From NCBI RefSeq assembly GCF_003335085.1, contig NZ_QPEJ01000018.1:744001-808000 (forward strand): a stretch of 64,000 nt of DNA. Reading direction: 5' to 3'. Made by a program: the position numbers and the translations under genes. The notes under the pieces were generated by a model. It worked only from the letters and a program-made list of their open reading frames with translations. It did not search any database and was not told where the DNA came from. Positions 8,801 to 16,595 of this stretch are shown piece by piece. This DNA is from Polaribacter sp. WD7 (GTDB lineage: Bacteria; Bacteroidota; Bacteroidia; Flavobacteriales; Flavobacteriaceae). Every line of letters starts with the position of its first letter. Position 1 is the stretch's first letter.

Positions 8801-10880
8801 TAAGGTTACAAAAGGCAATCAATCCATTCGTATTACAGATAAATTAGAAGCTATAACAAATAATCACGTGGCTCTAGAGTATAATAATTTTAAAATTAGT
8901 GAAGTATTTAATTATTTGAATCCTGAAAAAGAAATTGTAAAAGGTGTTTTAAACGGAAACTTTGTTTTAGAGCAACCTTTTGGAGATACAGGTATTTTGG
9001 CAAACTTAAATATCAACAAATTAGAACTTCTAAAAACCAATTTTGGCAAACTAACCATAGATGCTAAATCTAAAGGGTATAGTACTTACGACTTTAACGC
9101 AAAATTAAAAGAAGGAGATATAGATTTAGATTTAACTGGAGATTACATAGTTGCCAATCAAGATGCAAAATTAAACTTAAATTTAAATATTAATAAGTTT
9201 AGTATGAGTGCTTTAAATACGCTTTCTTTAGGAGAGATTAAAGAGGCTAACGGAAGTTTTACAGGTAATTTTAAGGTTGATGGTAAAACCTCTAATCCCC
9301 AATACAACGGGGGTGTACAATTTAATGACGCTGTATTTAAAATAACTAAATTAAACACCAAATTTACTTTAGTTAATGAAGATTTAAAAGTAGATAACCA
9401 AGGTTTATATGTGTCTAATTTTACAGTCTTAGATGCTAAAAGGAATAAACTTGTCTTAACTGGAGATATCAAAACAGAAAGTTTTCTAAATCCCTCGTTT
9501 AATTTAGAACTTAAAGCAGATAATTTTAGAGTACTAAACGCATCAAAAGAAGATAATGAAGATTTATATGGAATTGCAACATTTGATGCCAATGCACAAT
9601 TGACAGGAGATTTGCAAATACCTAAATTAACCGCAGATGTAACATTAGGTTCAGATACTAAAGTAACTTATGTTTTGCCATCTACCTATGCCAATATAGA
9701 AAAGAGAGATGATGTTGTTGTGTTTGTTAATCGTAAAAATCCAAATGCAATTTTAACGCAAAGAGAAGAACAAACCGCAATTGTAAGCGGGTTTGATATT
9801 GCTACTAAACTTAGTGTAAGTAAAGAAGCATCAGTAACTGTTGTAATTGACAAAAATACAGGAGACAACTTTAAAGTGTCTGGAGATGGAGATTTTATTT
9901 TTGATATGAGTCCTAATGGAAGAATTGGATTAAGCGGTACTTTTGAAGTGGCAGAAGGGCATTACGAACTCAATTTATACGGTCTGGTCAATAGAAAGTT
10001 TAATTTGGCTCCTGGCGGATTAATCAAATGGTCTGGTAATCCTTTTAATGCAGATATAAATGTTAGCGCTATTTATAATGTAGAAACTTCTGCAGCACCC
10101 TTAATGGCAGCTCAAATTTCTGATGAAGACCCATCTGTAAAAAATAGATTTAGACAAGTAATACCATTTAATGTTTATCTTAATATTGATGGAGAATTAC
10201 TACAGCCAAAAATATCGTTCAATTTATCTCTACCAGAAGAAGAAAGAGGAGCTATTGGCGGACAAGTATATGGTAGAGTACAACAGGTTAACCAACAAGA
10301 AGAAGAATTGAATAAGCAAGTTTTTTCATTGTTGGTGTTAAATAGATTTTATCCAAATTCGGGTAGTGATGGAAGCGCGGGAGGCTTTGCAACCATAGCT
10401 AGAGATAATTTAAATGACGCTGTTTCAGAACAATTAAATGCTTTTTCAAATAAAATATTAGGAAATGCAGGAATAGAAATAAATTTCGATTTAAATAGTT
10501 ATACAGATTATCAAAGTACAACAGCCACAGACAGAACAGATTTAGGAGTTACGGCTCAAAAGAAGTTGTTTAGTGATCGATTGGTGGTAAGGGTAGGGAG
10601 TGATGTCAATCTTCAAGGAAGCAACTCTACACAGCAAGCTTCACCATTAATAGGTAATGTTAGTTTAGAGTATAAAATCACAGAAGATGGTAGGTATCGT
10701 TTAAAAGGATTTCGAAAAAGTGAATTTGAAAATGTAATTGATGGTCAAACCATAATTAGTGGAGTTGCTTTAATTTTTATGCAAGAATTTAATGAGTTTA
10801 GAGAGCTGTGGAATGCTATTTTTAGTAGCCAAAATAAAGAGAAAGAGACAGAAGAAGAGCAAAACAACAAAACAAATTAA
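5865..10880 (+). CDS. tamB: TamB-like translocation/assembly module protein (DUF490)
   Basis: A 1671-residue inner-membrane-anchored protein that spans the periplasm and partners an Omp85 protein, with roles in outer-membrane assembly and phospholipid transport in studied bacteria. After a Lys-rich cytosolic tip there is one membrane segment (about 24-44), then more than 1200 residues of repetitive beta-rich AsmA/TamB-like sequence. The C-terminal DUF490/TamB domain follows, recognisable from the NGRIGLSGTFEVAEGHYELN region and the SLPEEERGAIGGQVYGRVQQ region. No ATG is available at the N-terminus: the frame opens with TTG at 5865, with GTG at 5886 as the alternative. tamA follows 13 nt after the stop, so the two form an operon. 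Confidence 0.93.
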   Translation: MQIKIINVPSNKKNKKKNHWLRWFFRLVASVIAFLLLIILFVRSSWGQAIIINKIVNYVSEKTNTKVEIDKAFVTFDGNVKVQGLFLEDTKKDTLVYLNSLEADLPLIGMIKGTTLGVENIEIEGLKANIERKDTINGYNFQFLIDAFVTETPGNSEQEATTKSPIIVIGDFSLKNINFTYNDASLGIQNSNKIGSFKGSFDTIDLEKMVFKANEIRLVNSDIVYQQLPALIVSTEEVVLPKLYANSITVNRTKLQYDAIPQDFYTDVDINTFTSNAIALDLQKSVFAVETVFLKDTKAEIEVAINPKENQNDSQKKQFLWPELTVNIDNITFENNTVAYILNKTEIKENVFNPNAILLDSLNLEISKINYVENEGNLFLKSLTFHESSGFNLQRFTVETSFSDNNIAIDNFLFASNKNTVAGNANLNFKSIEALINRPENVTVDLQLPIIQLNINEISQFVPNLKANPYISELGKKMINGQLHANGTLSKIDITESTISWGKSTKISVEGSIYNATTPDFLKVDIPNFKISTARKDILNFVDQKALGIQLPKEIFLEGKANGGLENITTDAKLTTSHGIVALKGGVSSTQGIRFDADLEIKEYKINQLLQDDSFGTLSLQVKTEGKGESINSLNGKIDATVSKFILNDYAIEDLSLKGNFVDGIGNLSSKYKDENINANLKAFVDLDRINTLANLTLDLVGVDLQGIGVMQRNIKAGMDISVDFEGNLEKYQIKALVDDGAVVYDNKTYLVGQIDARGFIDKDTTSVTLKNKMIDLKLASNTDPQSFGVALQKHISSYFYRDVIIADSIQKPVNITLESKIVQTPLISDVFLVNVKDIDTVSINVDFDELKRKLNANITAPHINYNDSEVDSLAFTMNTDKENFNFKLGFKDIKANPLFVPKTVITGNQKNNELSLNFAGYYDSETLMNVNAKITGSKERLRFTVNPNKLILNKHIWSIPADNEVVLENSNTLLFNNFKVTKGNQSIRITDKLEAITNNHVALEYNNFKISEVFNYLNPEKEIVKGVLNGNFVLEQPFGDTGILANLNINKLELLKTNFGKLTIDAKSKGYSTYDFNAKLKEGDIDLDLTGDYIVANQDAKLNLNLNINKFSMSALNTLSLGEIKEANGSFTGNFKVDGKTSNPQYNGGVQFNDAVFKITKLNTKFTLVNEDLKVDNQGLYVSNFTVLDAKRNKLVLTGDIKTESFLNPSFNLELKADNFRVLNASKEDNEDLYGIATFDANAQLTGDLQIPKLTADVTLGSDTKVTYVLPSTYANIEKRDDVVVFVNRKNPNAILTQREEQTAIVSGFDIATKLSVSKEASVTVVIDKNTGDNFKVSGDGDFIFDMSPNGRIGLSGTFEVAEGHYELNLYGLVNRKFNLAPGGLIKWSGNPFNADINVSAIYNVETSAAPLMAAQISDEDPSVKNRFRQVIPFNVYLNIDGELLQPKISFNLSLPEEERGAIGGQVYGRVQQVNQQEEELNKQVFSLLVLNRFYPNSGSDGSAGGFATIARDNLNDAVSEQLNAFSNKILGNAGIEINFDLNSYTDYQSTTATDRTDLGVTAQKKLFSDRLVVRVGSDVNLQGSNSTQQASPLIGNVSLEYKITEDGRYRLKGFRKSEFENVIDGQTIISGVALIFMQEFNEFRELWNAIFSSQNKEKETEEEQNNKTN

Positions 10881-10893
10881 AAGAAGTAAGGTT

Positions 10894-13173
10894 TTGAAAA
10901 TAAATACCAAAGAAAGCGTTGCGGTATTCATGTTTGTTTTACTACTATATTCGTGTAGTATAAACAAGTATATTCCAGAAGGGGAACGATTGTATACAGG
11001 TGCTACTATAGAAATGAAGCTAGATTCTGTAGTGCAAAATAAAGACAAGCTTAAAAACAACTTAAGCAACGTTGTAAGACCAGAACCAAATTCCAAATTT
11101 TTAGGAATGTATTTAGGTTTGTATTATTATTACAAAAATAAAAAGGAGAAAGCAAATTTTGTAAACAGATGGTTGTATAAAAAATTTGGAGAAGAACCTG
11201 TGTATCAATCTGATGTTTCACCACTAGAAGTAGAGGATGTTTTGAGAAATAGGTTAGAGAATAACGGCTTTTTTTATAGTACAGTGAATTCTTCATTTAT
11301 AGAGAAGAAAAACACAGCTTCAGTTCTGTATAATTTAAATATTACAAAGCCATACACAATGACAAGTTATCAACTAGATAGTTTACCTTTTCCTATATCT
11401 GCTGCTATAAGTGAAATTACAGAGCAAACACCATTTCAAAAAAATATGCGGTTTAGTTTGAGTAATTTAAAATTAGAAAGAGAACGAATAGATACAAATC
11501 TTAAACAAAAAGGTTATTATAATTTTAACTCAAACTTTTTAGTTTTTGAAGCAGATACCAATCAGTATAAAAATAAAAGATTTGATTTATTTTTGAAGCT
11601 AAAAGCAAAAGTGCCACAAAAGGCAATTATACCCTACAAACTAAAAGAAATTAATATTTATCCAAATTATAATTTAAAAGATTCTTCAACAACAAAAATT
11701 ACTCGGTTTAAAAATAAAAACTTTTTTCAAGAAGACATTTTTTTCAAGCCAAAATATCTTAATGATTTTATAATGCTTAAAGAAGGTGAAACATTTAATC
11801 CAACTACATCAAAAAATACAGCTAGACGCTTATCTTCTATTGGTGCGTATAAATACGTGAATATTCAATACGAAGAAATAGATACTTTAAATACTAAAAA
11901 AGAAGGTAGTTTAGCTGCTAACATTTACTTATCTCCCTTAACCAAAAGAGCCATACGTGCAGAATTACAGGCAGTAACAAAATCTAATAATTTTGCGGGA
12001 CCAACTTTAGGAGTGACATTTAGCAATAGAAACTTGTTTAAGGGTGGAGAAACGTTAAATATTAGTGGAACTTTGGGATATGAAACACAAGTGTCATCAG
12101 GAGCTAATGCAGGTTTAAGCAGCGTTGAATTAGGAGTAAAGGCAGAATTAATTTTCCCGAGAGTAATTGCTCCGTTTTCATTTAAAGAAGATTTTTTTGA
12201 ATATTCTATCCCCAAAACAAAAACTAGTTTAAGTACAACATATTTAAGTAGGAGTCAGCTGTATTCTCTCTTGTCAGGAGCAGCACTTTTTGGCTATGTT
12301 TGGAATGCCAACAAATATATTACATATGAAATAAACCCTATTTCTGTAAACTACACGCGGTTGTCAAATACTACTCCAGAATTTGAAGAGATTTTGGACA
12401 ATAACCCTTTTTTAAGACGTAGTTTTGACCAGCAATTTATTTCTGGATTAACTTTTTCATTTACTTACAACGAGTTTTCAAGCAGCAAAACGCATCAGTT
12501 TTATGTAAACTCTACATTAGATGTTGCGGGTAATTCTATTGGTTTGTTTGGAAAAGAAGAGGTTTCTGGACAACCAAAGCAATTTTTAGGATTAGAATAT
12601 GCCCAATATGCCAAAGTCGATGTAGATTTTAGATATCATTTTAATTTTGGAGATAAAAAAGCACAAACCATTGCAGCAAGACTTTTTGGAGGTTATGGTT
12701 ATGCCTACGGAAACTCTAATGTAATCCCTTTTGTAAAACAATATTTTTCAGGTGGTCCTTATAGTGTTAGGGCCTTTAATATTAGATCTTTAGGTCCAGG
12801 GACATATGATGGCAGAACAAACCAAAATACCACATCTTTTTTTGATAGAACAGGTAACATTCGGTTAGAAGCTAATCTTGAATATCGTTTTCCAATATTT
12901 TCATTCTTTAAAGGTGCAGTTTTTGCAGATGCAGGTAACGTTTGGAATTCAGAACCTAATCCCACTTTTGATGGTCAGGATAGGTTTACGTCAGATTTTA
13001 TCAACCAATTAGGTATGGGAGCAGGTGTGGGATTACGCATAGACGTTCAAGGTTTTGTAATTCGTTTTGATTTAGCAGCACCTTTTCATGATCCTGCTTT
13101 ACCGGAAGGAGAACGTTTAGATTTTAGGTTAGATGAGCCTGTATTAAATTTTGCTATTGGCTATTCATTTTAA
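10894..13173 (+). CDS. tamA: TamA-like Omp85 family outer membrane protein
   Basis: A 759-residue Omp85/BamA-superfamily protein. It has a lipoprotein-type signal (VLLLYSCS), POTRA-like repeats over roughly the first 370 residues, and a 16-strand-type barrel carrying the family loop motif GGPYSVRAFNIRSLGPG and ending in aromatic YSF. It should act with the TamB encoded just upstream. Start choice: the open frame runs back into tamB, but a TTG at 10894 gives MKINTKES and a normal signal sequence 13 nt after the tamB stop. The first ATG (10930) would leave a signal with no positive N-region. TTG is therefore preferred, by inference. Confidence 0.88.
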   Translation: MKINTKESVAVFMFVLLLYSCSINKYIPEGERLYTGATIEMKLDSVVQNKDKLKNNLSNVVRPEPNSKFLGMYLGLYYYYKNKKEKANFVNRWLYKKFGEEPVYQSDVSPLEVEDVLRNRLENNGFFYSTVNSSFIEKKNTASVLYNLNITKPYTMTSYQLDSLPFPISAAISEITEQTPFQKNMRFSLSNLKLERERIDTNLKQKGYYNFNSNFLVFEADTNQYKNKRFDLFLKLKAKVPQKAIIPYKLKEINIYPNYNLKDSSTTKITRFKNKNFFQEDIFFKPKYLNDFIMLKEGETFNPTTSKNTARRLSSIGAYKYVNIQYEEIDTLNTKKEGSLAANIYLSPLTKRAIRAELQAVTKSNNFAGPTLGVTFSNRNLFKGGETLNISGTLGYETQVSSGANAGLSSVELGVKAELIFPRVIAPFSFKEDFFEYSIPKTKTSLSTTYLSRSQLYSLLSGAALFGYVWNANKYITYEINPISVNYTRLSNTTPEFEEILDNNPFLRRSFDQQFISGLTFSFTYNEFSSSKTHQFYVNSTLDVAGNSIGLFGKEEVSGQPKQFLGLEYAQYAKVDVDFRYHFNFGDKKAQTIAARLFGGYGYAYGNSNVIPFVKQYFSGGPYSVRAFNIRSLGPGTYDGRTNQNTTSFFDRTGNIRLEANLEYRFPIFSFFKGAVFADAGNVWNSEPNPTFDGQDRFTSDFINQLGMGAGVGLRIDVQGFVIRFDLAAPFHDPALPEGERLDFRLDEPVLNFAIGYSF

Positions 13174-13325
13174 TAATAATAAAATAATCAGTTTTAATTA
13201 AACTTATCAATCTTTTTAAGGTCTTATTACAGTAAGGAGTATATCTGATTTATTATTGGATATTTTCTTTACATAATTATAATGTTAATACGCATTGTAT
13301 CTATGAATTATTATTCGAAATATAA

Positions 13326-13333
13326 TATATTTG
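13326..13333 (+). promoter_or_regulatory. Probable -7 element upstream of porP-like gene
   Basis: TATATTTG lies 26 nt before the ATG in a 185-nt AT-rich spacer. No correctly spaced -33 TTG was found (the nearest gives 28 nt). Nothing else is seen in 13174-13358. Confidence 0.45.
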
Positions 13334-13358
13334 ATATTTAAACATATTCTGATTTTAA

Positions 13359-14342
13359 ATGAGGTTAAACAGTTTCTATTTTCTTTTAATTTCTATTGTT
13401 TTTTTTGTAAGCACATCTAACGCTCAAGAAACACTGCCTATTTATCAAGATTACTTATCTGATAATGTTTATCTCGTTCATCCTTCTGCTGCAGGAATAG
13501 GAAATTCCAGCAAATTAAGAATGACTGCTAGACAACAATGGGCAGGAATACCCAATGCGCCTACCTTACAAACACTAAGTTTTCATACCAAGTTGGGGTT
13601 AGAATCTAATGCAGCTTACGGTTTTATATTATTTAATGATCAAAACGGATTTCATTCACAAAAAGGAATACAAGGAACTTATGCATACCATTTACCTTTG
13701 AGTGATGGTAGGGTATTTAAACAACTTTCTTTTGGTTTGTCTTTTACTTTTGTGCAAAATCAATCAGACCAAAGAACATTTTTAGGAGATCCTGCAGTGG
13801 CTGCTATAATTCAAAGTACAAGTTATTACAATGCAGATTTTGGGATGGCTTATCATAGTGGGGGTTTCTTTTCATATGCTACTGTCAAAAATCTATTATT
13901 AACTGCTAGAAATAATATTAACATTCAGCAAAATTTAAATTTAAGAAACTATATTATGTCTGTTGGATATTATTATGGTGAACGAAATTTTATACAACTA
14001 GAACCTTCTATAATGTTTCAGTATAGAGAAAATTTAGGACAAACAATAGCAGATTTTAATATAAAAGCCTATAAAACTATTTCAGAAACTCAGTTATGGG
14101 CCGCCTTATCTTTTAGAACCAGTTTTGATGAGAATGTGCCACAGAATGCGCGTTTTATTTCCCCTATAATAGGTATAAACTACAAGAATATTATGTTTTC
14201 TTACACATATACGAATCAAATAAATGATGTAGTTTTAACCAATGCAGGATTTCACCAAATATCATTAGGTTTTAATCTATGGACTAGAAAGCAAAGAGGT
14301 GCAGCATGCCCTAATATTAACGCACCTTATGGAGGATTTTAG
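13359..14342 (+). CDS. PorP/SprF family type IX secretion membrane protein
   Basis: A 327-residue outer-membrane protein of the PorP/SprF family, which attaches to the type IX secretion system and helps deliver or anchor partner surface proteins. A signal peptide ends at SNAQE (about residue 23). The family opening follows immediately: PIYQDYLSDNVYLVHPSAAG, then MTARQQWAGIPNAPTLQTLSFH. The rest is barrel-like, ending in ISLGFNLWTRK. Many family members sit beside a large adhesin gene; here none is adjacent. Its stop codon overlaps that of the convergent murI (shared bases 14339-14342), so there is no space for a terminator between them. Confidence 0.93.
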   Translation: MRLNSFYFLLISIVFFVSTSNAQETLPIYQDYLSDNVYLVHPSAAGIGNSSKLRMTARQQWAGIPNAPTLQTLSFHTKLGLESNAAYGFILFNDQNGFHSQKGIQGTYAYHLPLSDGRVFKQLSFGLSFTFVQNQSDQRTFLGDPAVAAIIQSTSYYNADFGMAYHSGGFFSYATVKNLLLTARNNINIQQNLNLRNYIMSVGYYYGERNFIQLEPSIMFQYRENLGQTIADFNIKAYKTISETQLWAALSFRTSFDENVPQNARFISPIIGINYKNIMFSYTYTNQINDVVLTNAGFHQISLGFNLWTRKQRGAACPNINAPYGGF

Positions 14343-15130
14343 AAAACCTTCTGATGAATAGTTATGCCTTTACCTGAAACCAACTGTTTTAAAACGTTTT
14401 TGTTTTTATTGATAAAAAATTCATATTTAACATTTGTGTTACTTAAATTAAGCAATTGATGTTTATCTAAAACAGCTTTAGTTTGTCTAGCTACAGCTTC
14501 TCCAGAATCTATAATTTGAATTTTATGACCAACAATATTTCTTATTTGAGGAATTAAGTACGGATAGTGGGTGCAACCTAATACTAAACAATCTGCATTT
14601 TCATTTAACAACGGAATAAGATAAGAACGTAAAAGTTTTGTCATTTCAGGTGAGTTTATTTTCCCGTTTTCTATCAGCTCTACCAAACCAGTACCAGTAA
14701 CTTCTTTACGTATTATTTTTTGATCTATGGTGCTAGAAGTGTTTTCAAAAAGTTTGCTGTTTAAGGTACCTTTTGTTGCTAAAATTCCGATAACTTTTGT
14801 AGTTGTTTTTAAAGCAGCAGGTTTAATAGCAGGTTCTATGCCTATAAAAGGAACATTGTATTTTTCTCTTAAAACTTTTATTGCATTAGTGGTAGCTGTA
14901 TTGCAAGCAACAATAATTAATTTTGCATTATGTTCTAATAATATTTCAGTATTTTTTATAGATAATTCAATGATTTTATCTTTAGTTTTATTGCCGTAAG
15001 GAGCGTTTGCACTATCAGATAAGTAGATTGTACTTTCTGAAGGCAGAAGTGTAACTATTTCTTTCCATATGGAAGTACCTCCTACACCAGAGTCAAAAAT
15101 GCCAATAGGTAAATTAGTAGATTGTATCAT
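14339..15130 (-). CDS. murI: Glutamate racemase
   Basis: A 263-residue cytosolic enzyme converting L- to D-glutamate for peptidoglycan precursors. The two-cysteine mechanism is intact: DSGVGG with D13, C76 in VACNTAT, and C186 with H188 in LGCTHYP. Start choice: the frame could open at 15160, but that ATG lies inside the stem of the ompH terminator. The ATG at 15130, just past the T-run, gives MIQSTNLPIGIFDSGVGG and is preferred. It lies downstream of the uppS-bamA-ompH cluster on the same strand but behind a terminator, so it depends on read-through or on its own promoter. It converges with, and overlaps by 4 nt, the porP-like gene. Confidence 0.95.
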   Translation of the reverse strand: MIQSTNLPIGIFDSGVGGTSIWKEIVTLLPSESTIYLSDSANAPYGNKTKDKIIELSIKNTEILLEHNAKLIIVACNTATTNAIKVLREKYNVPFIGIEPAIKPAALKTTTKVIGILATKGTLNSKLFENTSSTIDQKIIRKEVTGTGLVELIENGKINSPEMTKLLRSYLIPLLNENADCLVLGCTHYPYLIPQIRNIVGHKIQIIDSGEAVARQTKAVLDKHQLLNLSNTNVKYEFFINKNKNVLKQLVSGKGITIHQKVF

Positions 15131-15139
15131 TCTTGTAAA

Positions 15140-15170
15140 AATAAAAAAACCTACTGACAACAGTAGGCTT
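15140..15170 (-). terminator. Terminator of the ompH operon
   Basis: On the minus strand the stem CCTACTG (15167-15161), loop TTGT and CAGTAGG (15156-15150) are followed by seven Ts. It separates ompH from murI. Confidence 0.85.
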
Positions 15171-15197
15171 ATTTATTATTTATCGATTTAAATATGA

Positions 15198-15704
15198 TTA
15201 GAATCCTAATTTAGCTTTAACAGCGTTATAGATATCTTCACCTTTTTTAACCAATAATCCTTTTCCAGGGGATGCGTCAAAAACGTAAGTAATACCTTTT
15301 GCAGCAGCAACTTCTTCTATAGCCTTTTGAGCTTTTTCTATAATTGGTTGTAATTCGTCGGCTTGTTTCTTCTGCATATCTTGGTAAGCAAAACGTCTAG
15401 CTTGTTCAATTTTTAAACCCTCTTGTTGCATTTCTTGTGCTCTTTTAGCATTTGTTTCATCTGTTTGAGACTTAGATTCTGCGATATACTTTTTTCTGGT
15501 ATCTTCAAGTTTTTTCTCCATACCGGTAATTTCATCTTGGTATGTTTTTCCTAACTTTTCCATATCAGCTTTTAAAGAGTTTGTCGCTGGCATAGCTGCT
15601 ACTAATTTTTCAAAGTCAATATGACCTAGTTTTTGCGCATTTGCAACACCACCTACTCCTAAAGTAAATACAGCAATTAATAGTAACGTTTTTAAATTTT
15701 TCAT
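15198..15704 (-). CDS. OmpH/Skp family periplasmic chaperone (1)
   Basis: A 168-residue Skp-like holdase that keeps unfolded outer-membrane proteins soluble in the periplasm. A cleavable signal peptide (residues 1-23, ending VANAQ) is followed by KLGHIDFEKLVAAMP, the first trimer-forming strand. A long charged coiled coil covers about 45-125, and a C-terminal strand pair (GITYVFDASPGKGLLV) completes the trimerisation body. Its length is typical of Skp. It lies 12 nt after a second ompH-type gene and downstream of bamA, the usual chaperone-assembly-machine arrangement. Confidence 0.93.
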   Translation of the reverse strand: MKNLKTLLLIAVFTLGVGGVANAQKLGHIDFEKLVAAMPATNSLKADMEKLGKTYQDEITGMEKKLEDTRKKYIAESKSQTDETNAKRAQEMQQEGLKIEQARRFAYQDMQKKQADELQPIIEKAQKAIEEVAAAKGITYVFDASPGKGLLVKKGEDIYNAVKAKLGF

Positions 15705-15716
15705 TCTTGTTTTGAT

Positions 15717-16532
15717 TTAATTATTATTCTCGTCTTTTTTTTCTTGTTCTTTCTTTTTTCTAGCAGCTTCCTTTTTTTCTCTTAGAATTCTTCTAGCTTC
15801 ATCTCTTTTTTTGAGAGCTTCTTTTCTTTTTTCTGCAATTAATTTCTTTTTAGCTTCTACTTCTGCAATCTTTTTAGCCTTTGCGTCCTCTTTCTGTTTG
15901 ACAATATTTTTTTGATTTTCTGTTAATTCTCTTTTAGGAGCTGCAATATTTTTTTTAGTGTTTCTTTTACTTTTCTTTTTTGCTTCTCTTTTCTCGTTTT
16001 TTTCTTTTACCAGTCTTGTTCTGTCTATTGTTGATAAAACAAGTTCGCTAATATCGTATTTTTTATTTGAATACAACATGACTAACTCACTAGATTTATC
16101 AAATACAAAATCATATTTTTTTCTTTTAGAAATACTCTGTATAGCATTGTATACTTGATCTTGTATTGGTTTGACTAATTGTTTACGAATCGTAAACATA
16201 TCTCCATTTGGTCCAAAATATAAAGACTCTAATCTTCTTAACTCTGCTTGTTTTAAAGAAATTTCTTCTTCTTTTTCTTCAATTAAATCTTTTGTGAGAA
16301 TAGCTTTTTCGTTTGCTAAATCTGTTTTTAATACTTCTATATGTCTCGCTTGATCATCTAATTTTTTTCTCCATTTAGAAATTTTAGCATTTAATGTATT
16401 TTGAGCATCTAGATATTCAGGAACATTTTCTAAAATATACTCCATATCAATATAAGCTATATTTTGACTTCTTTGAGCCCAAGAAGAAGTAGCAAAATAT
16501 AAAAGAACTGTTACTAAAAAAACTTTTTTCAT
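15717..16532 (-). CDS. OmpH/Skp family protein (2) with Lys-rich tail
   Basis: A 271-residue periplasmic OmpH-family paralogue. A signal peptide (MKKVFLVTVLLYFATSSWAQ) precedes the core, with AYIDMEYILENVPEYL near the N-terminus, a coiled coil, and the C-terminal strand KKYDFVFDKSSELVMLYS. Beyond the normal end (about residue 180) is an extra tail of some 90 residues made almost entirely of Lys, Glu, Ala and Arg, predicted to be one long charged helix. Ordinary Skp lacks this tail; it may bind peptidoglycan, LPS or the assembly machine, which is speculation. The start at 16532 is chosen because it begins the signal peptide exactly; an ATG 27 nt upstream adds nine residues before it. Confidence 0.9.
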   Translation of the reverse strand: MKKVFLVTVLLYFATSSWAQRSQNIAYIDMEYILENVPEYLDAQNTLNAKISKWRKKLDDQARHIEVLKTDLANEKAILTKDLIEEKEEEISLKQAELRRLESLYFGPNGDMFTIRKQLVKPIQDQVYNAIQSISKRKKYDFVFDKSSELVMLYSNKKYDISELVLSTIDRTRLVKEKNEKREAKKKSKRNTKKNIAAPKRELTENQKNIVKQKEDAKAKKIAEVEAKKKLIAEKRKEALKKRDEARRILREKKEAARKKKEQEKKDENNN

Positions 16533-16595
16533 TTGTATAATGTATTTAGAAAAAACCATGCCAAAAAAATAAATTTACACAATTTTAGTGTTTTC

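Noticed and set aside
9158-9592. 144-aa open frame on the minus strand
   Set aside because: It lies fully within tamB in an opposing frame, has no recognisable domain, and its composition mirrors the antisense of Asn/Leu-rich coding sequence.
10792-10893. Upstream extension of tamA into tamB
   Set aside because: It overlaps the tamB C-terminus and would put 34 charged residues before the signal sequence; TTG 10894 is better.
15131-15160. Longer N-terminus of murI
   Set aside because: The alternative ATG is inside the ompH terminator stem, so the transcript would normally end there.
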